This document shows, piece after piece, positions 32,691 through 44,679 of a stretch of 64,000 bases of DNA (positions within the stretch are counted from its first letter, which is position 1; each line of letters starts with the position of its first letter). This DNA comes from Coniferiporia sulphurascens (lineage: Eukaryota; Basidiomycota; Agaricomycetes; Hymenochaetales; Hymenochaetaceae). A program made the position numbers and the translations under genes. A model generated the notes under the pieces. It worked only from the letters and a program-made list of their open reading frames with translations. It searched no databases and was not told where the DNA came from. The DNA lies in assembly GCA_002794785.1 (NCBI GenBank), contig NBBA01000004.1:806001-870000 (forward strand), given 5' to 3'.

Positions 32691-34657
32691 CTACTTCGAA
32701 GAAAACATATTCTTGATGGCCTCGCTTGAATAGCTCTTCGGCCGTTCCAATGCTGCGACGAATGGCTCAGTATTTAATTTCTCGAGACAATGGCCAAATA
32801 CTTACGTGCACCCAGCGCGCGATCCCAGATGAGCTGCGCTGCAACACCAAAGGCTCGCGAGACACCAAACAGAACGGTGTAATACTGCATTTGATCAAGA
32901 CCGTAGTAGGTCAGCAGCACACCCGAATGAGCATCCACGTTCGGCCACGGGTTCTTCGCCTTCCCAGCCTCGAGAAGGATGTTGGGAACGATGTTATAGA
33001 TTTGACCGACTAGCTTGAAAAGCGGGTCCTTAGGGAGATGCTTAAGCGCGAATTCACGTTGTGCAACATAGCGAGGATCCGTCTTCCGCAGAACAGCGTG
33101 TCCGTATCCGGGTACAACCTGACCACCCTTCAAGGTAGCCCAAACGTACTCCTTCACAGCATCATCTGAAGCATTCTCGCCAATCTGGGCCTGCATCTTT
33201 CTCAGCCAGATAAGAACTTCCTGGTTGGCGAGGCTTAAAAACGGAAGAAAAAGCATAAGTATACGCAGAAAAGCAAGAGCAAAGGAGATGGTAGCTACCC
33301 GTGAAGCGGTCCGGCAAGACCGTTAAGAGCAGCACTGTAAGCCAAGAAGGGATCGGATAGAGCCGAACCAACAAGCTTGCCGGTGTGGGCAGAAACGTTA
33401 CCGCCCTCGTGATCACTAGATTAAAAATATTCAATGACCAAATAGCTAAGATAGCAACCAAATGAAGATACCTATGGATGGTGATGTAAAGACGCATGAG
33501 CTCCACGAACGCCTCATTATCGCTGAACCCAAGTAGATGTGCGAGATTCCAAGAATAATCCTTCGTAGAGTCAATCGCAGGGACCTTGCCTTTGCCATAC
33601 ACATTCCGGAAGATACGACCGGCGATGTTAGGCAACTTTGCAATCCTGCAAAAGATGCATTAGAAACGGAAAGAAGTCGGTTGCCTAAGACGCTTACAAG
33701 TCCATGGAATCTTCGAAAGTCGGTCCCCAATAATCCTTCTTCGAGATACCCTCCGAGTAAGCCTTTGCGAAAGACGAATCGTGGTTAAGCTACGATAATT
33801 CCAACGGATTAGTTCCTCATATAAAATAAAGACAGCATTGCAAGAGATATACTCACCGCCGTCACCGCCAGAGAAAACTGACTCATTGGGTGGAGAGTCG
33901 TAGGACATCTGTCCAAGAGCTCCTCTACAAATTCCGGGATGGCAGAACGAGCGGCCCAGTCTTTGGACAGTTCTTGAACCTGTTCGGCAGTCGGTACCTC
34001 TCCTGTCAGGAGAAGCCAGAATAGACCCTCGGGAAGTGGCTCCGAACCACCCGGTGCCCTCGGAAGTAGTTCTTGGCACTCAGGAATAGTCTTTCCGCGG
34101 AAGCGAATGCCTTCGTCTAGAGAGATCGAGCGAACCAGTCAGCACAACTTTCCAAAAGTATGGGCGGAGATAAACGGCAAAAGGGTATGTGCGGAGCAAG
34201 AGGGGACAAGAAGGAACACCGACCCGCATCTAACACGGAGCCGTCCCAGAGCAGAGCGGGCAGTCCGCGCATTCCACTATGAGCGAGAATAAACAATCAA
34301 GTAGATACGGCCAGAATGATTCAACACACCCGTAAACCTGGTCAACCAGGACGGGACCAAACGACTTTTTACCATGTTCGGCGCGAATTGCCTTGACCTA
34401 AGATACGCGCGGACGAGGTGAGGAAGCGAGGTAGAGGAAGCGAGGGACTTGTGCTGACATTCTCAATTTGAGCAGGAATGAGCTCTGCGAGGCGTTCCTT
34501 GAGGGTCTGCTGTTTTGCTGCAGTGGAGGCAAAACGAGCAGCCGCGAAGCCAGCTCGCGGGGAGACCTGCAGGGAAAGGCGGGTGAGACACGCGCGAACA
34601 AGAGGGAAGAGGACGAAAAGGAACCTTTTTGAGGGCAATGCGGAGTGGGAAGGACAT
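32691..34657 (-). CDS. CIT1: Citrate synthase, mitochondrial
   Basis: It condenses acetyl-CoA and oxaloacetate to citrate at the entry of the TCA cycle. Ten exons could be joined (34,625-34,657; 34,459-34,566; 34,330-34,397; 34,224-34,276; 33,857-34,116; 33,698-33,789; 33,472-33,645; 33,299-33,415; 32,806-33,233; 32,691-32,752), totalling 1,395 bases, or 464 residues, the usual fungal size. The N-terminus is a typical mitochondrial presequence rich in Arg, Ala and Ser ([20 protein letters not shown]). Active-site regions are [26 protein letters not shown] and [12 protein letters not shown]. It ends [18 protein letters not shown]. The exon chain is continuous and frame-consistent, so the gene looks intact. 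Confidence 0.96.
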
Positions 34658-35172
34658 GTCAGTAGAGACGACGGCGGGTGGTGGTAACAGCGAGAAGGGA
34701 AAAAAGAAATATTTATCGAGGGGTCGGGGAGGTACGGTGACGTAATGCCATCATCGTACGCGTATGTAATCGGGCGGGACCGCGGGGATTGGTTGGGCCA
34801 ATAGCGTTAGGTGGTTCCGGGACGTCCCGAATGGTCGGCGACCCTGTTGCAGGCCGACACGTCGGAGTCGGACGGCCTGGCCGCTCGGTAGCCGGTTCTG
34901 GCCGCTGCTTGCCGGCCACTGACTGCTGACCGCCGGCTGCTGGCTGCTGACCGCCGGCTGGTACTGCTGCTGACCTCCCGCCACTGGCCGCTGGCCGCTG
35001 ACTGGTACAGCGACGATCCGCTTGCTTCTGTGCCTATGGCCAGGCGCTTCTGCTACGTGCTAGGCAGACGTCGTGACCTTGCATGCTTCCCTAGCGTGGA
35101 GTTTAGAATATTTGGATATTTATACCACTACATAGTTAGCCCCATGCCTCCGACTACGTAGCACTTTCAGCC
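34658..35172. promoter_or_regulatory. Divergent promoter region, citrate synthase / GH79
   Basis: These 515 bases separate two genes transcribed away from each other. A GC-rich, degenerate tandem array of CTG(G/A)CCGC-type units occupies about 34,885-35,010. No gene is seen; the open frame on the minus strand there only reflects the repeat. Confidence 0.5.
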
Positions 35173-37200
35173 ATGCTCAGGCTCATCGCTCTCTCCCTCG
35201 CCGTTCTCTCCTCTAACCATTTGGCTCTGCTCGTCCGCGCCATTTCGGTCTCTGTCCCAGTCCTTGCCCCGGCCGCTGCTGTTGCTCTCGATCCTGCTCT
35301 ACTGTCCCTTTCAATCGAGCAGGATCGCTGGCCCGATTGGGTCGGTGCCACTGCTCCGAACAACTTTTTCCTCAACACACTTGATAATCTCGTCTTGCGC
35401 ACTGGCAAACCGCCCTGGATTCGTATCGGCGCAGATTCTGAAGACCATACAAACTTCAATTCCCATATTCAGGTCTGTCCCCACCAGCGCCATGCGGCAT
35501 CCGCATGCACTGCATCTCTTACCTAATTTATACCCAGATTTCGGAAACCATTTTCCCCGCAGTAACGGCTACTGTCCCGTACCCGGAAGCGTCAAATATC
35601 ACTGTCGGAGAAAATTACTACAAACTGGCCAGTCGCTTGCCAAGAGGCACTCAGATCATATGGGGCGTGAACTTTGGCCAAGACAATCTGACTGCCGCGT
35701 ATCTCGAGGCAAAGGCCATCAAAGACGCGTTTCAGTCCCCTGAGGTCAGAGACGCTGGTGTAAGCCTGGAATTCATTGAGATAGGAAACGAGGCGGACCT
35801 CTACCTGGACAACGGTGACCGAAATCCAAGTACTTGGACTATCAGCGAATACGTGAAAGAGTGCATACTTGTTTCATCAGTGGCTGATGGCCGTCCTTCT
35901 GAACATGAACTGTCTCTACAGGTGGACGAGTTTCGCGAAAAACGTATCCGCTGCAGCCGGAATAACTAGCGGACCAGGGCCTAAGTTTATTGGCGCTGCA
36001 TTTGCCGGTTCCTCTCATTCCACTTCTTCCTTTTCTCCTCAAGGTGCATTTGCCAGCGGTCTGCTGGATTCCGAACAAGGGAAATTAATAACGACGTGAG
36101 TTATCCGTGCTATCTTTCGGCCTCACTCCGATTAATTGGGTTATGCCAAATTTTGTGCCCAGAATATCCCAGCATCATTATAGTGGTGAGCAAATGAATG
36201 GTCCGCTCACAACGAGCTTATAATGAGGGCCGGAGTTTTCAGGTTCTTTTTGTTCCGGCAGTGGTGGTCTTCTCCAGGATTTGATGACAAAGTCTACCAT
36301 TCGAAGCAATTTAACCTCTTTCAGTCCGGACATCTCTGCGGTGCATGCTCAAGGTTTGGATTACATTTTGGGGTAAGTATTCGCCCATATATGATTATGT
36401 GTGAAATTTATGTGTTCCTTTTTCCTTCCAGAGAAACTAACAGTTATTCATGCCATGGTGCCCCCGGCGTTAGTAACACTGCTGGCGGGGCACTGTGGAC
36501 TTTGGACTACACACTTTTCGCCTCTCAAATTGGCATTAAACGCGTACACTTCCACGAAGGTGTTGGTTACAAATATAATTTGGTAAATTTTTTCCTGAGG
36601 TTCATACTAAACGTGCTAAACTATGTTCACAGATTCAACCCGCGACTCTCAATCGATCCATATTAGATGGTTCAGCCCTTCCGGAGCCGTTACAACCACA
36701 TGTCCAACCTCAGTACTATGCTGCGCTTGTCGCAGGAGAGGCTATTGGTTTGTCAGGCATCGCGAAAGCGATCGAGTTGGACATTGATGACACGGACCTA
36801 GCTGGATACGCCTTCTTCGAGGGCAGTATTTTGCGTCGTGCCGTGATTATCAATTCCAAGGCGTTTTTGTCCACAGATACAAGTCCTCGGTCCTCCAAGA
36901 ATGTTACACTTACTTTCAGTGGAGGATTACCACCAGCAATCATGTCTATCAAAAGGCTCGCAATAGGGTATGTAGCGCAAACTCCTTTGTCCTCCATTGC
37001 ATATCCTAACTGAACGAATAACCCGAAAATTCTGGATTTCCTTCAGTCATGCCGATGATCAAAGTGGACTGAAATGGGGCGGACAGTCCTTCGAGACAAG
37101 CGATGCTAAACCAAGTGGAGCCTTGTCGGTGCAGACGGTTGGTGCCAGCACTAACATCTCCGTCAAGGAGACCGAGGTTGTCTTGATAACTTTTCTTTGA
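35173..37200 (+). CDS. Secreted glycoside hydrolase family 79 (beta-glucuronidase-like)
   Basis: This is predicted to remove glucuronic acid or 4-O-methylglucuronic acid residues from glycans outside the cell. The GH79 family is known; the exact substrate is inferred. Eight exons (35,173-35,472; 35,538-35,860; 35,922-36,095; 36,163-36,185; 36,243-36,372; 36,432-36,582; 36,633-36,967; 37,047-37,200) sum to 1,590 bases, or 529 residues. A signal peptide is visible (LRLIALSLAVLSSNHLALLV). The probable acid/base lies in EIGNEADLY and the probable nucleophile in GETNSYSCHGAPGVSN. A C-terminal beta-domain contains LAGYAFFEGS and SGLKWGGQSFET. One exon is only 23 bases. Human heparanase is a distant relative, but the fungal glucuronidase group fits better. 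Confidence 0.87.
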
Positions 37201-37436
37201 GGGTTGCTTTCGTCCAGCACTTACGTATTAAAAAAATTGTACCTTCTCGTTTTTGGGGGAAGGGGAGAAACGTGGTCAACGGTCTGTAGCTGAACGAATT
37301 TAAATGAAAGAGTATGATACGCTACATACTACGGCATCACGTGTCAAGTACCAGAGTCCAAATATGGACGTTCGTGAGACATGGGCAAGTCAAGTGTTCG
37401 ATCCTGAGCTCGAAGTCACTCGAGTTCGTCCCAAAC

Positions 37437-38709
37437 ATGATTCTCTTAGAGGTTGGTCAGGACTTGACTATCAAGTTGTCTTCGCACAAGTGATGCTCTC
37501 CCTGTTTGTAGGCGCACAACGTTATCATTCAAAGTACTATCTCGGAGAAGCTAGTTAAGTACGTGAGGACATAACGTGCATGGCTCGCATAGCGTGTCCA
37601 ACTCATCTCTACACCAGGCCCTCGTCCCTCGACGTACAATTTGTCGACTACGATGGCGTGCGGTTTCACCTTTCCACGCCTCAATCCAAAGGCATTCTCC
37701 TTTTATCCATGCACATCCGGTGCTGGGATGAACTTGCGCAGCACGGAGCCTTAGATGTTCTGAAGCGGGAATATGGCGCGTTGCTTGCGCCCCAGGCCGA
37801 GCCAGAGTACAACGTCAGCCTGGAAATAGATCTGAGTCAAGCGCCACCGGAAGGAGGTACGTTTCCTCGTGCATCATTAGTGTTATCCCTGAATGTCGTC
37901 CGCACTTTGGTAGAGGCTCGCGATTTGTTCGTGAAGTCCCTTGCGCTTCTCAAGCGCAATGCTCTTGCCGCACCGTTTGAACGCGCGTTTAAGACACAGA
38001 AAGCTCTTGAGGCGAGCGGAGCGCCTCCCGATGGCTCCCAGAGCGACCTGATGCAGATACACTATCGTGACGAAGAGGCCATTTTCATTCAAGCCGCGCC
38101 AGACAGAGTAACCGTTTTCTTCTCAACCGTCTTTAAAGAAGAGACAGACAGGATTTTCGGGAAGGTTTTCTTGCAAGTAAGCTTGGCCATCAATTATGAT
38201 CTCGATAGCTTCTGATTAATGCCTCCTAGGAGTTCGTTGACGCGCGACGGCTTTCTACCTTACAGAACGCCCCGCAGGTACTCTATACAAACAGAGACCC
38301 CCCTCTCGAGCTCCGCAATGTCCCTGGGTTGAAGAACAGCGACGATGTCGGATACGTGACTTTCGGTACGTTCATGAATACCTCATTCCCATCGTATGAA
38401 GATGTTCCTAACTTGCGAATTAGTTCTTTTCCCCCGACACTTTGACAAGCTTGATGTTGCATACTCCACGATCTCCCACATTCAACTCTTCCGCGATTAT
38501 TTGCATTATCACATCAAATGCTCGAAAGCTTATATGCACTCCAGAATGCGATACCGCGTCTCCGAGTTCCAGAAAGTGCTCAACAGGGCGAAGTCTGAGG
38601 TGACGGCGCCTGCCGAACGCAAAACTGTCAGGTATGATCAACCTTCAATTATCGTTCCATACAACCGCTGAACTCCTCCATTAGCGGCCGGACTATGGTG
38701 TCCCGATGA
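37437..38709 (+). CDS. ARPC2: Arp2/3 complex subunit 2 (p34, ARPC2)
   Basis: ARPC2 is a core structural subunit of the actin-nucleating Arp2/3 complex and contacts the mother filament. Six exons (37,437-37,451; 37,512-37,558; 37,618-38,176; 38,230-38,365; 38,424-38,631; 38,685-38,709) total 990 bases, or 329 residues. The first exon is only 15 bases (MILLE), chosen because it joins in frame to [16 protein letters not shown], matching the family N-terminus. Later motifs include [54 protein letters not shown] and [18 protein letters not shown]. The C-terminus SGRTMVSR is slightly shorter than in animals. Confidence 0.93.
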
Positions 38710-39423
38710 ATAGCGAGACGTAGTGTAGCCCTGTGTACTACCAGCATTTACTATGTAACGACAATACCCGTTAGCCGTACAACGTGTCGCGAGCGATATC
38801 GCCTGTAAGGTGCTCAGAATCTCTTCATCTTAAAAACGCGACGAGTAGTGACACGGGAATCAGCTTACTACAATCCCCCAGCGACATTCAGCAAATGCAA
38901 TTTCATTGTCAAGTACCAACAGCTAAGTACTACGTAAGATAGACAAATACCGTGACGCAGTAGACTAGTGCCCATTGTGGGAGGCCACGGTTTATCATCT
39001 CTTTTTTTAACCCATTGGTAAGGCCCTGCAATGCAAAAACAATGTCAACAAACATTGCGCGGTGGGATAAGAAATATGAGTATAAAGTCAGAAGTGTAAA
39101 TTAGTCTCATAGTGTCTTTTCCAGGGCGCGAAGGCGATTGCACCCCTTTGGTATGAAAAAGACAGATCGAACGCAAATTACATGTACACATCATCTAAAA
39201 TAAAAGGGACCGTGTAGCTTACCATCCGAATGGGAAAGAAGAGAAAATATATTTGACAATGAGCGATGTTGAAGACTGTCGGACGATGCAAATGGATGGA
39301 TGGACAGAGACAGATAAACAAGAGGTCGGTGAAATTTTTCGAAGGCTTTAGTTGGCGCATTATGTAATCGGTACGTACTGGTCCGAGACTGGCTCTACGC
39401 GTCCGACTCTCCTCCTACCAATA
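38710..39423. other. Intergenic region, no gene seen
   Basis: These 714 bases lie between the ARPC2 stop and the PITH gene start. No open frame with recognisable sequence and no repeat was noticed. It probably holds the ARPC2 3' UTR and the next promoter. Confidence 0.45.
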
Positions 39424-40406
39424 ATGCCACACCACAACGAACATGGAAATTGTAACAGCGAATCTCATGGCCACGATCACGATGATCATGAACACTCAAC
39501 TGAGACCGGCCCTGCTGACAACTTATACCCTCATATTGACTTAGCAAATGTCACTGCACTTAATGTCACCGACGGCAGACCGGGAGTGAAGATCATAAAG
39601 CCATGGCATGAAAAACAGAATGAAACTGTGGTAGGCTGTGCCTATAAAGCTAAATCTCTGTACCCTGGTCTTTATCCTTGCTATTCAGTGGATCGAAAGT
39701 GACGCCGATGATCAAATGTACCAACTCAACCTTTGGCCTTTTTGCATCTTACTGGCTTGCTTACTGAACATGAATATGATTTTCTTAGGATTGTTCATAT
39801 ACCATTCACCGGATCTGTGAAGCTCCGTTCTGTGCTATTGAAAACCGGGCCCGGAGATTACACTCCTTCCAAAGTTTGCCTCGTACGTAGCGCATCTTAC
39901 ATGAAACGTCGTGGTATGGATCCTAATTCGCGACAGTTCGCGAACGAGAACAACGTAGACTTTTCTGATATTTCGGAAAAAGAACCGACCCAAGAATTTG
40001 ACATTCCCCAAGGCCGGGATATTGGAGAATATGCTGTAAAGTATGTACTGCTAGTACCCAATCCAACATGTTCACTGGAGTTAATTCGTACAGGGCTTCG
40101 AGATTCTCGACTCTGTCTTCTTTGACATTGTTTTTCCCCGGGTCCCAAGGTGCTGATACGATCAGAGTGTATTTCGTGTGTCTTAGGGGATCGTGGACAG
40201 AGGTATGCCCTGCTGTGGCAAATATCACTTCATTCGTAGAATGCCGTCCGTTCCTTTGATAAATCTACGCAGTCGCTAAACTGGCTTTTGCACAGAGGAA
40301 ACGTGATCCAGTCGTTACTGTATATGAGTCCCAAGCGAATCTGGCCGACCACGAAAAAATTCAGGGTACTGACGGCGGTGTAAATGCTTCGCGGCTCGGA
40401 AGTTGA
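39424..40406 (+). CDS. PITH domain-containing protein (PITHD1-like)
   Basis: PITH domains are beta-sandwich modules found in thioredoxin-like TXNL1, where they bind the 26S proteasome, and in small stand-alone proteins such as PITHD1. Six exons (39,424-39,630; 39,689-39,717; 39,789-39,882; 39,937-40,040; 40,094-40,202; 40,296-40,406) total 654 bases, or 217 residues. The N-terminus is His/Asp-rich (HGHDHDDHEH), possibly metal-binding. The domain follows: LYPHIDLANVTALN, KIIKPWHEK, VWIESDADDQM, IVHIPFTGSVKLRSVLLK, LFFPGSQGADTIRVYFV. There is no thioredoxin domain, so the PITHD1 type fits better than TXNL1. The second exon is only 29 bases. Confidence 0.9.
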
Positions 40407-40704
40407 GGCCACTCAGGACGTGATGCTATAGTACGCACGCGGGAAAGTACACGATCGATCTGAGTAAGTTATCAGTGAGCGGACGATGTACTACACCCAC
40501 TCAGTATCCATACATTGTAAAGTTTATGACTAAACGAGTGAAGTCCGTGAGCACGTGATTTACTCGTGATGACGTGAACCGTATGAAATATATTGTTACT
40601 ATTTGTTAGTAGTTATCGCTGATATACTTCTTCTCCTTTCTTCTCGCCGGCAGCGTACTTTAACTGGTTCGCTCGGACCAATTCACACTTGTGCTTACAC
40701 GCAA
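40407..40704. other. Intergenic region, no gene seen
   Basis: About 300 bases lie between the PITH and UBX genes. The frame upstream of the chosen UBX start stays open for about 34 codons but has no recognisable motif. It is treated as 5' UTR. Confidence 0.4.
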
Positions 40705-42011
40705 ATGACGGATGCGTCCCATCAGTTGAACATGTCCAATTCCGCCGAAGAGTTACAAATCGAGCAACATTCAACAGAAGGCGGCCGGCTGATTCCAGTC
40801 GAGGTGTCAGAGGAATCCGACCGAATGACCGTGGAGGACTCGAGAAATAGCTCCTTGGAACCTGGGAGTGTAAGCAAGTCAGAAGAAGAGAGCGTTAAAG
40901 AAGGTACTGTGGAAGTCCACCTACCTCACGCCCCCTTGGACCAATGCATCCTCCGATCGCGTTCTGATGCAACCGCAGTGTCTTCAACGGCTACTGGGGA
41001 CCCTGAACTGCTACCACTTGGTGAATTCAAACTGTACGGCCCGCCGGCGGAAAGACTTGCAAATTCGGCAGCGGGTATGTCTTGTATCCTACCTTGATTC
41101 AGTGCAGCCTAAAGACTTGACACATCGTTCTCTCGTGACATGTTGTACTTCCATCCCTGCAGCGGATATACCCCCCGATTTCTTCGAGCCTACAACTTCC
41201 GACTTAAAGTCAGCTCAGGCTTTGCTTACCGCTCGTGCGAAGGCATATCAAGAGGCCCCTCTACTAACAGAGAAATTACGAAGCGAAAGAGAGCAGGAGA
41301 GACACAAGAGATGGCTCATGGTTAGTTTCAACCGATTCACTCCCTCAAGGACTAATACTATTTCTTAGGCGACTATCCGAATTAAATTTGCCAGTCAATT
41401 CCTCCTGGAGAAGTCATTTCCCTCAACGGACAAGATAAAATCCATCTATATATTTGTTAGGGCTTGTTTACGGGAAGATGCTCGTAATCATAAGTTCGTA
41501 CTCTGTACGTCTTATGTTTGCTAACGAGCATAGTGCCGAGACATTCAACGAGCTAATTGTGTACATATTTGTCAGTTGAAACGCCTCCGAGCAGAGACTT
41601 GAAGGTGTCCGACCCATCAGTAAAGGAGAAGTCTCTTTACGAACTACGTTTAGTGCCGCAGAGTGTCTTGCACTTCCGCTTCCTTGAAGACGACGTCAAA
41701 CATGACCGTAAGTGTTTAGTTACCTGTGCTTTGTTGTGTCTCACATTTAGTACATATCAGTTCCTACCGGACTCCCTCCGCTCCTCCCCGCGATTCTTTC
41801 GCGAGCCGTAGACCAACCTTCACCTCCTGTCCAGGTTGAACGACCGACAGTAAAACAAGTTTTGCAAAGGCCCTCGAGTACGACTTCAAACAGCAGCTCT
41901 GCAGTTGATAGTAAAATATCCAAGTTCCTGAGGCTATCCAGTAAGTGCGACTTGACCACGTAATACACGTCCGATACGTGCTAATCCCAGTGCTTAGAAG
42001 GCAAGAAATGA
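40705..42011 (+). CDS. UBX-domain protein (TUG/ASPSCR1 or Ubx4-like)
   Basis: UBX domains recruit the AAA ATPase Cdc48/p97, so this is probably a Cdc48 cofactor. Six exons (40,705-41,074; 41,163-41,320; 41,369-41,504; 41,576-41,707; 41,761-41,940; 41,998-42,011) sum to 990 bases, or 329 residues. The N-terminal 120 residues are acidic and Ser-rich with no visible fold. A helical segment follows (FFEPTTSDLKSAQALLTARAKAY), then RHKRWLM, then the UBX fold: ATIRIKFASQFLLEKSF, IYIFVRACLRED, ELRLVPQSVLHFRF. After it come a proline-rich LPTGLPPLLPAI segment and a Ser-rich tail ending KGKK. An N-terminal ubiquitin-like TUG domain is not visible, so the protein is either short or its start lies upstream. 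Confidence 0.8.
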
Positions 42012-42263
42012 TAGTCACCTCGTATTTGTACTTGTTTAAGCCATATTCTAGTAGACAAAAATGTATTGAAATAGCTACGCCGCTGTATAGCACTGTGATA
42101 GTCCCACGCGTTCACTTGTCCATACCCACGTGCGAAAGAAGTTCTACAGTATCTAAGGATTGAGCTTGCCGCGCTGCCGTGCTAATCACGTCCTCGATTA
42201 GGCTTCATGTTCGTTATTTAAAGTGTCGCTATCTCATCTCATACCTTTCCAATTGCTCCAGAT

Positions 42264-44453
42264 ATGAAGCTCCATATCTACCACTTACTGCTTGTGACCG
42301 CCTTCGAGCTGACCACCGTTGTTGCCGGCCTCTTTACTAATCAAATATCGCGACATGACGTGCTATTTGACGGGACCTACAGTTTAGAGGATAACAGAGT
42401 GTATGATGCAGAAAGGATAACTCTCGATTCAAAATTCCCTGCGCCCACACAAAGCCTCGCCTCCGTGTCGAACGAAACATTCACCGTAGCCGGGCACCCA
42501 TTGTTTCCTGAATATAGTGTAAGGATTAAAAATACGCACTTTTGCGATGGGACGGTCAAGTCAGAACTCGGTCGTCATTGATCTGTTCATTCTCTGCTGA
42601 CGCCAGACTTCATTGTGAAGCGCATATACAGGTTATATTGATGTCGGGGCTAGACACATCTTCTTCTACTTCTTCGAGAGCAGAAGTAGCCCGGAAACAG
42701 ACGACGTAATTTTCTGGACTAACGGAGGTCTGTTCAAATTCCTGGTGGGCACAATATCGTTCACTTTCTTACTTTTTGTGTGCGATAGGTCCTGGTGCAT
42801 CATCGGCTCTAGGTCTTTTTATGGAGCTCGGCGCGAACCACTACTGCGGATATGCTAAATGTAAACTTATCCGTAAACTCCACAACCGCAATTTGCAGGC
42901 CCATGCAGAATCGAAAACGCAACCAGCACCAAATTCAACCCGCACTCCTGGAACTCCAATGCAAATATTTTCTTCGTCGACCAGCCCGTCAACGTTGGCT
43001 TCTCCTATGCCAGTTATGGAGAGCACGTAGTGCGTCCGGGACTTATAGTGCAGAGAATACGGTTTTAATTACCCTTCAACTCAGAGCACGACGGAGGAAG
43101 CTGCGACAGATATCGCAGCTTTTATTGCCATATTTTTTGAACATTTTGTTCAATTCAAAGGACGCGGACTACATATGGCCGGAGAGTCGTACGGAGTAAG
43201 TCGCTATATCTGTATCAACTCCGTATTTATGCCATTGCTTATGCACCCCATAGGGACGATACATACCTGTCTTCGCCTCTGCAATATATGATCAGAATGC
43301 AAAGCTTGTTGAAGCGGACTTAACACCTATCAATTTGAAATCGGTCATGATAGGTACTAAACGTTGGTTATTTTCTCGCTTTAATTTTTTATTAAAAATA
43401 GTCCGCCAGGGAACGGCTGGACGGACTTTTCCCGGTAAGCAACGATGGCGAAAGGAGGGCACATGAACAATAGCCCTTTGCTGACGAAAAGTTCCGCAGA
43501 ATGGTCCCATCGTATTACGACATGGCGTGCACTTCCGAAGTAGCCTTTCTTGATATAAGGTGAGGTAGGACTTGAAGCAAGACTAAGGTATATCCACTAA
43601 CTGTTAACAATGACCCCAGTACATGCATCAGAATGAAGAAGACAGTGAGTCGTTTCTGTCCATTACGCGAAGACCCAACCGTTTACTTTACAATTTTTAT
43701 TAGGTCCCGCTCTGCAAGAAATGGACAAGTGCCGCTTGCATTGACATGTTCGATGCCATAAGTTGTGGAGCTGCCATGGACTTCTGTGTGAATGAGCTTC
43801 AGTTGCCAGTATTACTCTCAGGAAAGAATCCATACGATGTCAGCAAGGACTGCGAGGGACAGCTAGCCGACACATTATGCTATCCTATAACAAAGTGAGG
43901 CCTTAAGCTTGTCTTCTAGCAAGGGTTTTCAACGAAGACCTGACATTCCCTTAGGTCAATTCAAGCCTACCTTGATCAACCCGATCTCAGGGAGACCCTC
44001 GGTGTGGACCCATCAGTCGGCAATTTCACGACACTTTCTCTCACAGTCAACTACGCGTTCGGCCAGACACTGGACAGGCTCCAACCCACGCAACACTGGC
44101 TGTCCATGCTTTTGGAACGGAAAGTGAGGACGCTCATTTATGTGGGGGAGTATGATTGGATATGTAACTGGATTGGCAACGATGCATTCACGTTGGCTAT
44201 GGAATGGAGTGGACAAACAGAGTTCGCGAAGCAACCCTTAAGGGATTGGACTGTGGACACGCATAATGCGGGGAAGGTCAGGACTGCTGGGCCACTCACA
44301 TTTGCCACAATCAAAGACGCAGGGCATATGGTAAGACTCTGCCACGACATCGTGTTGTACGACTCAGGCTGACGGGGTCTTCAGGTTCCGTATGACAAGC
44401 CTATCGAGGCACTGGCATTAGTGAACAGGTGGATTAATGAGGAACCTCTCTGA
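42264..44453 (+). CDS. Serine carboxypeptidase (S10, carboxypeptidase Y-like)
   Basis: This is a serine exopeptidase that removes C-terminal residues, vacuolar or secreted. The start ATG at 42,264 opens a signal peptide (KLHIYHLLLVTAFELTTVVAG). The first exon ends at 42,570 and joins to GYIDVGARHIFFYFFESR. S10 motifs follow: TNGGPGASS (oxyanion hole), NIFFVDQPVNVGFSY, MAGESYGGRYIP with the catalytic Ser, YVGEYDWICNW with the catalytic Asp and KDAGHMVPYDKP with the catalytic His. The end is WINEEPL. About eleven short introns are needed. One junction near 42,830-42,900 needs either a GC donor or a 39-base intron, so the exact protein there is unsure. All three catalytic residues are present. 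The DWICNW sequence favours the CPY group. Confidence 0.9.
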
Positions 44454-44679
44454 GTAAGATATCAATACGTTAGCTACAATCGAAACAAAGGATAGTAATA
44501 AACAGATGAATCAGAATCGAAAGGTTATCCGCAATGAGGCAGGCTCTTGGCAGTCTAACATGCTAATGTCTCGATGAGGCTCAAAGCCCATCCTGTAAGA
44601 AAAAAACGAAAAAAATGGAAAAGAACTCACAAGCCGCACCCAATAAAAGCAAAACACCTATTTAAAAAACGGCCGAAGC

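Noticed and set aside
34751..34984. Gln/Ser-rich minus-strand protein upstream of citrate synthase
   Set aside because: The frame only translates the CTGGCCGC repeat array and lacks splice or motif support.
36750..37013. Separate small gene in the middle of the GH79 locus
   Set aside because: It is the large seventh exon of the GH79 gene in the same frame.
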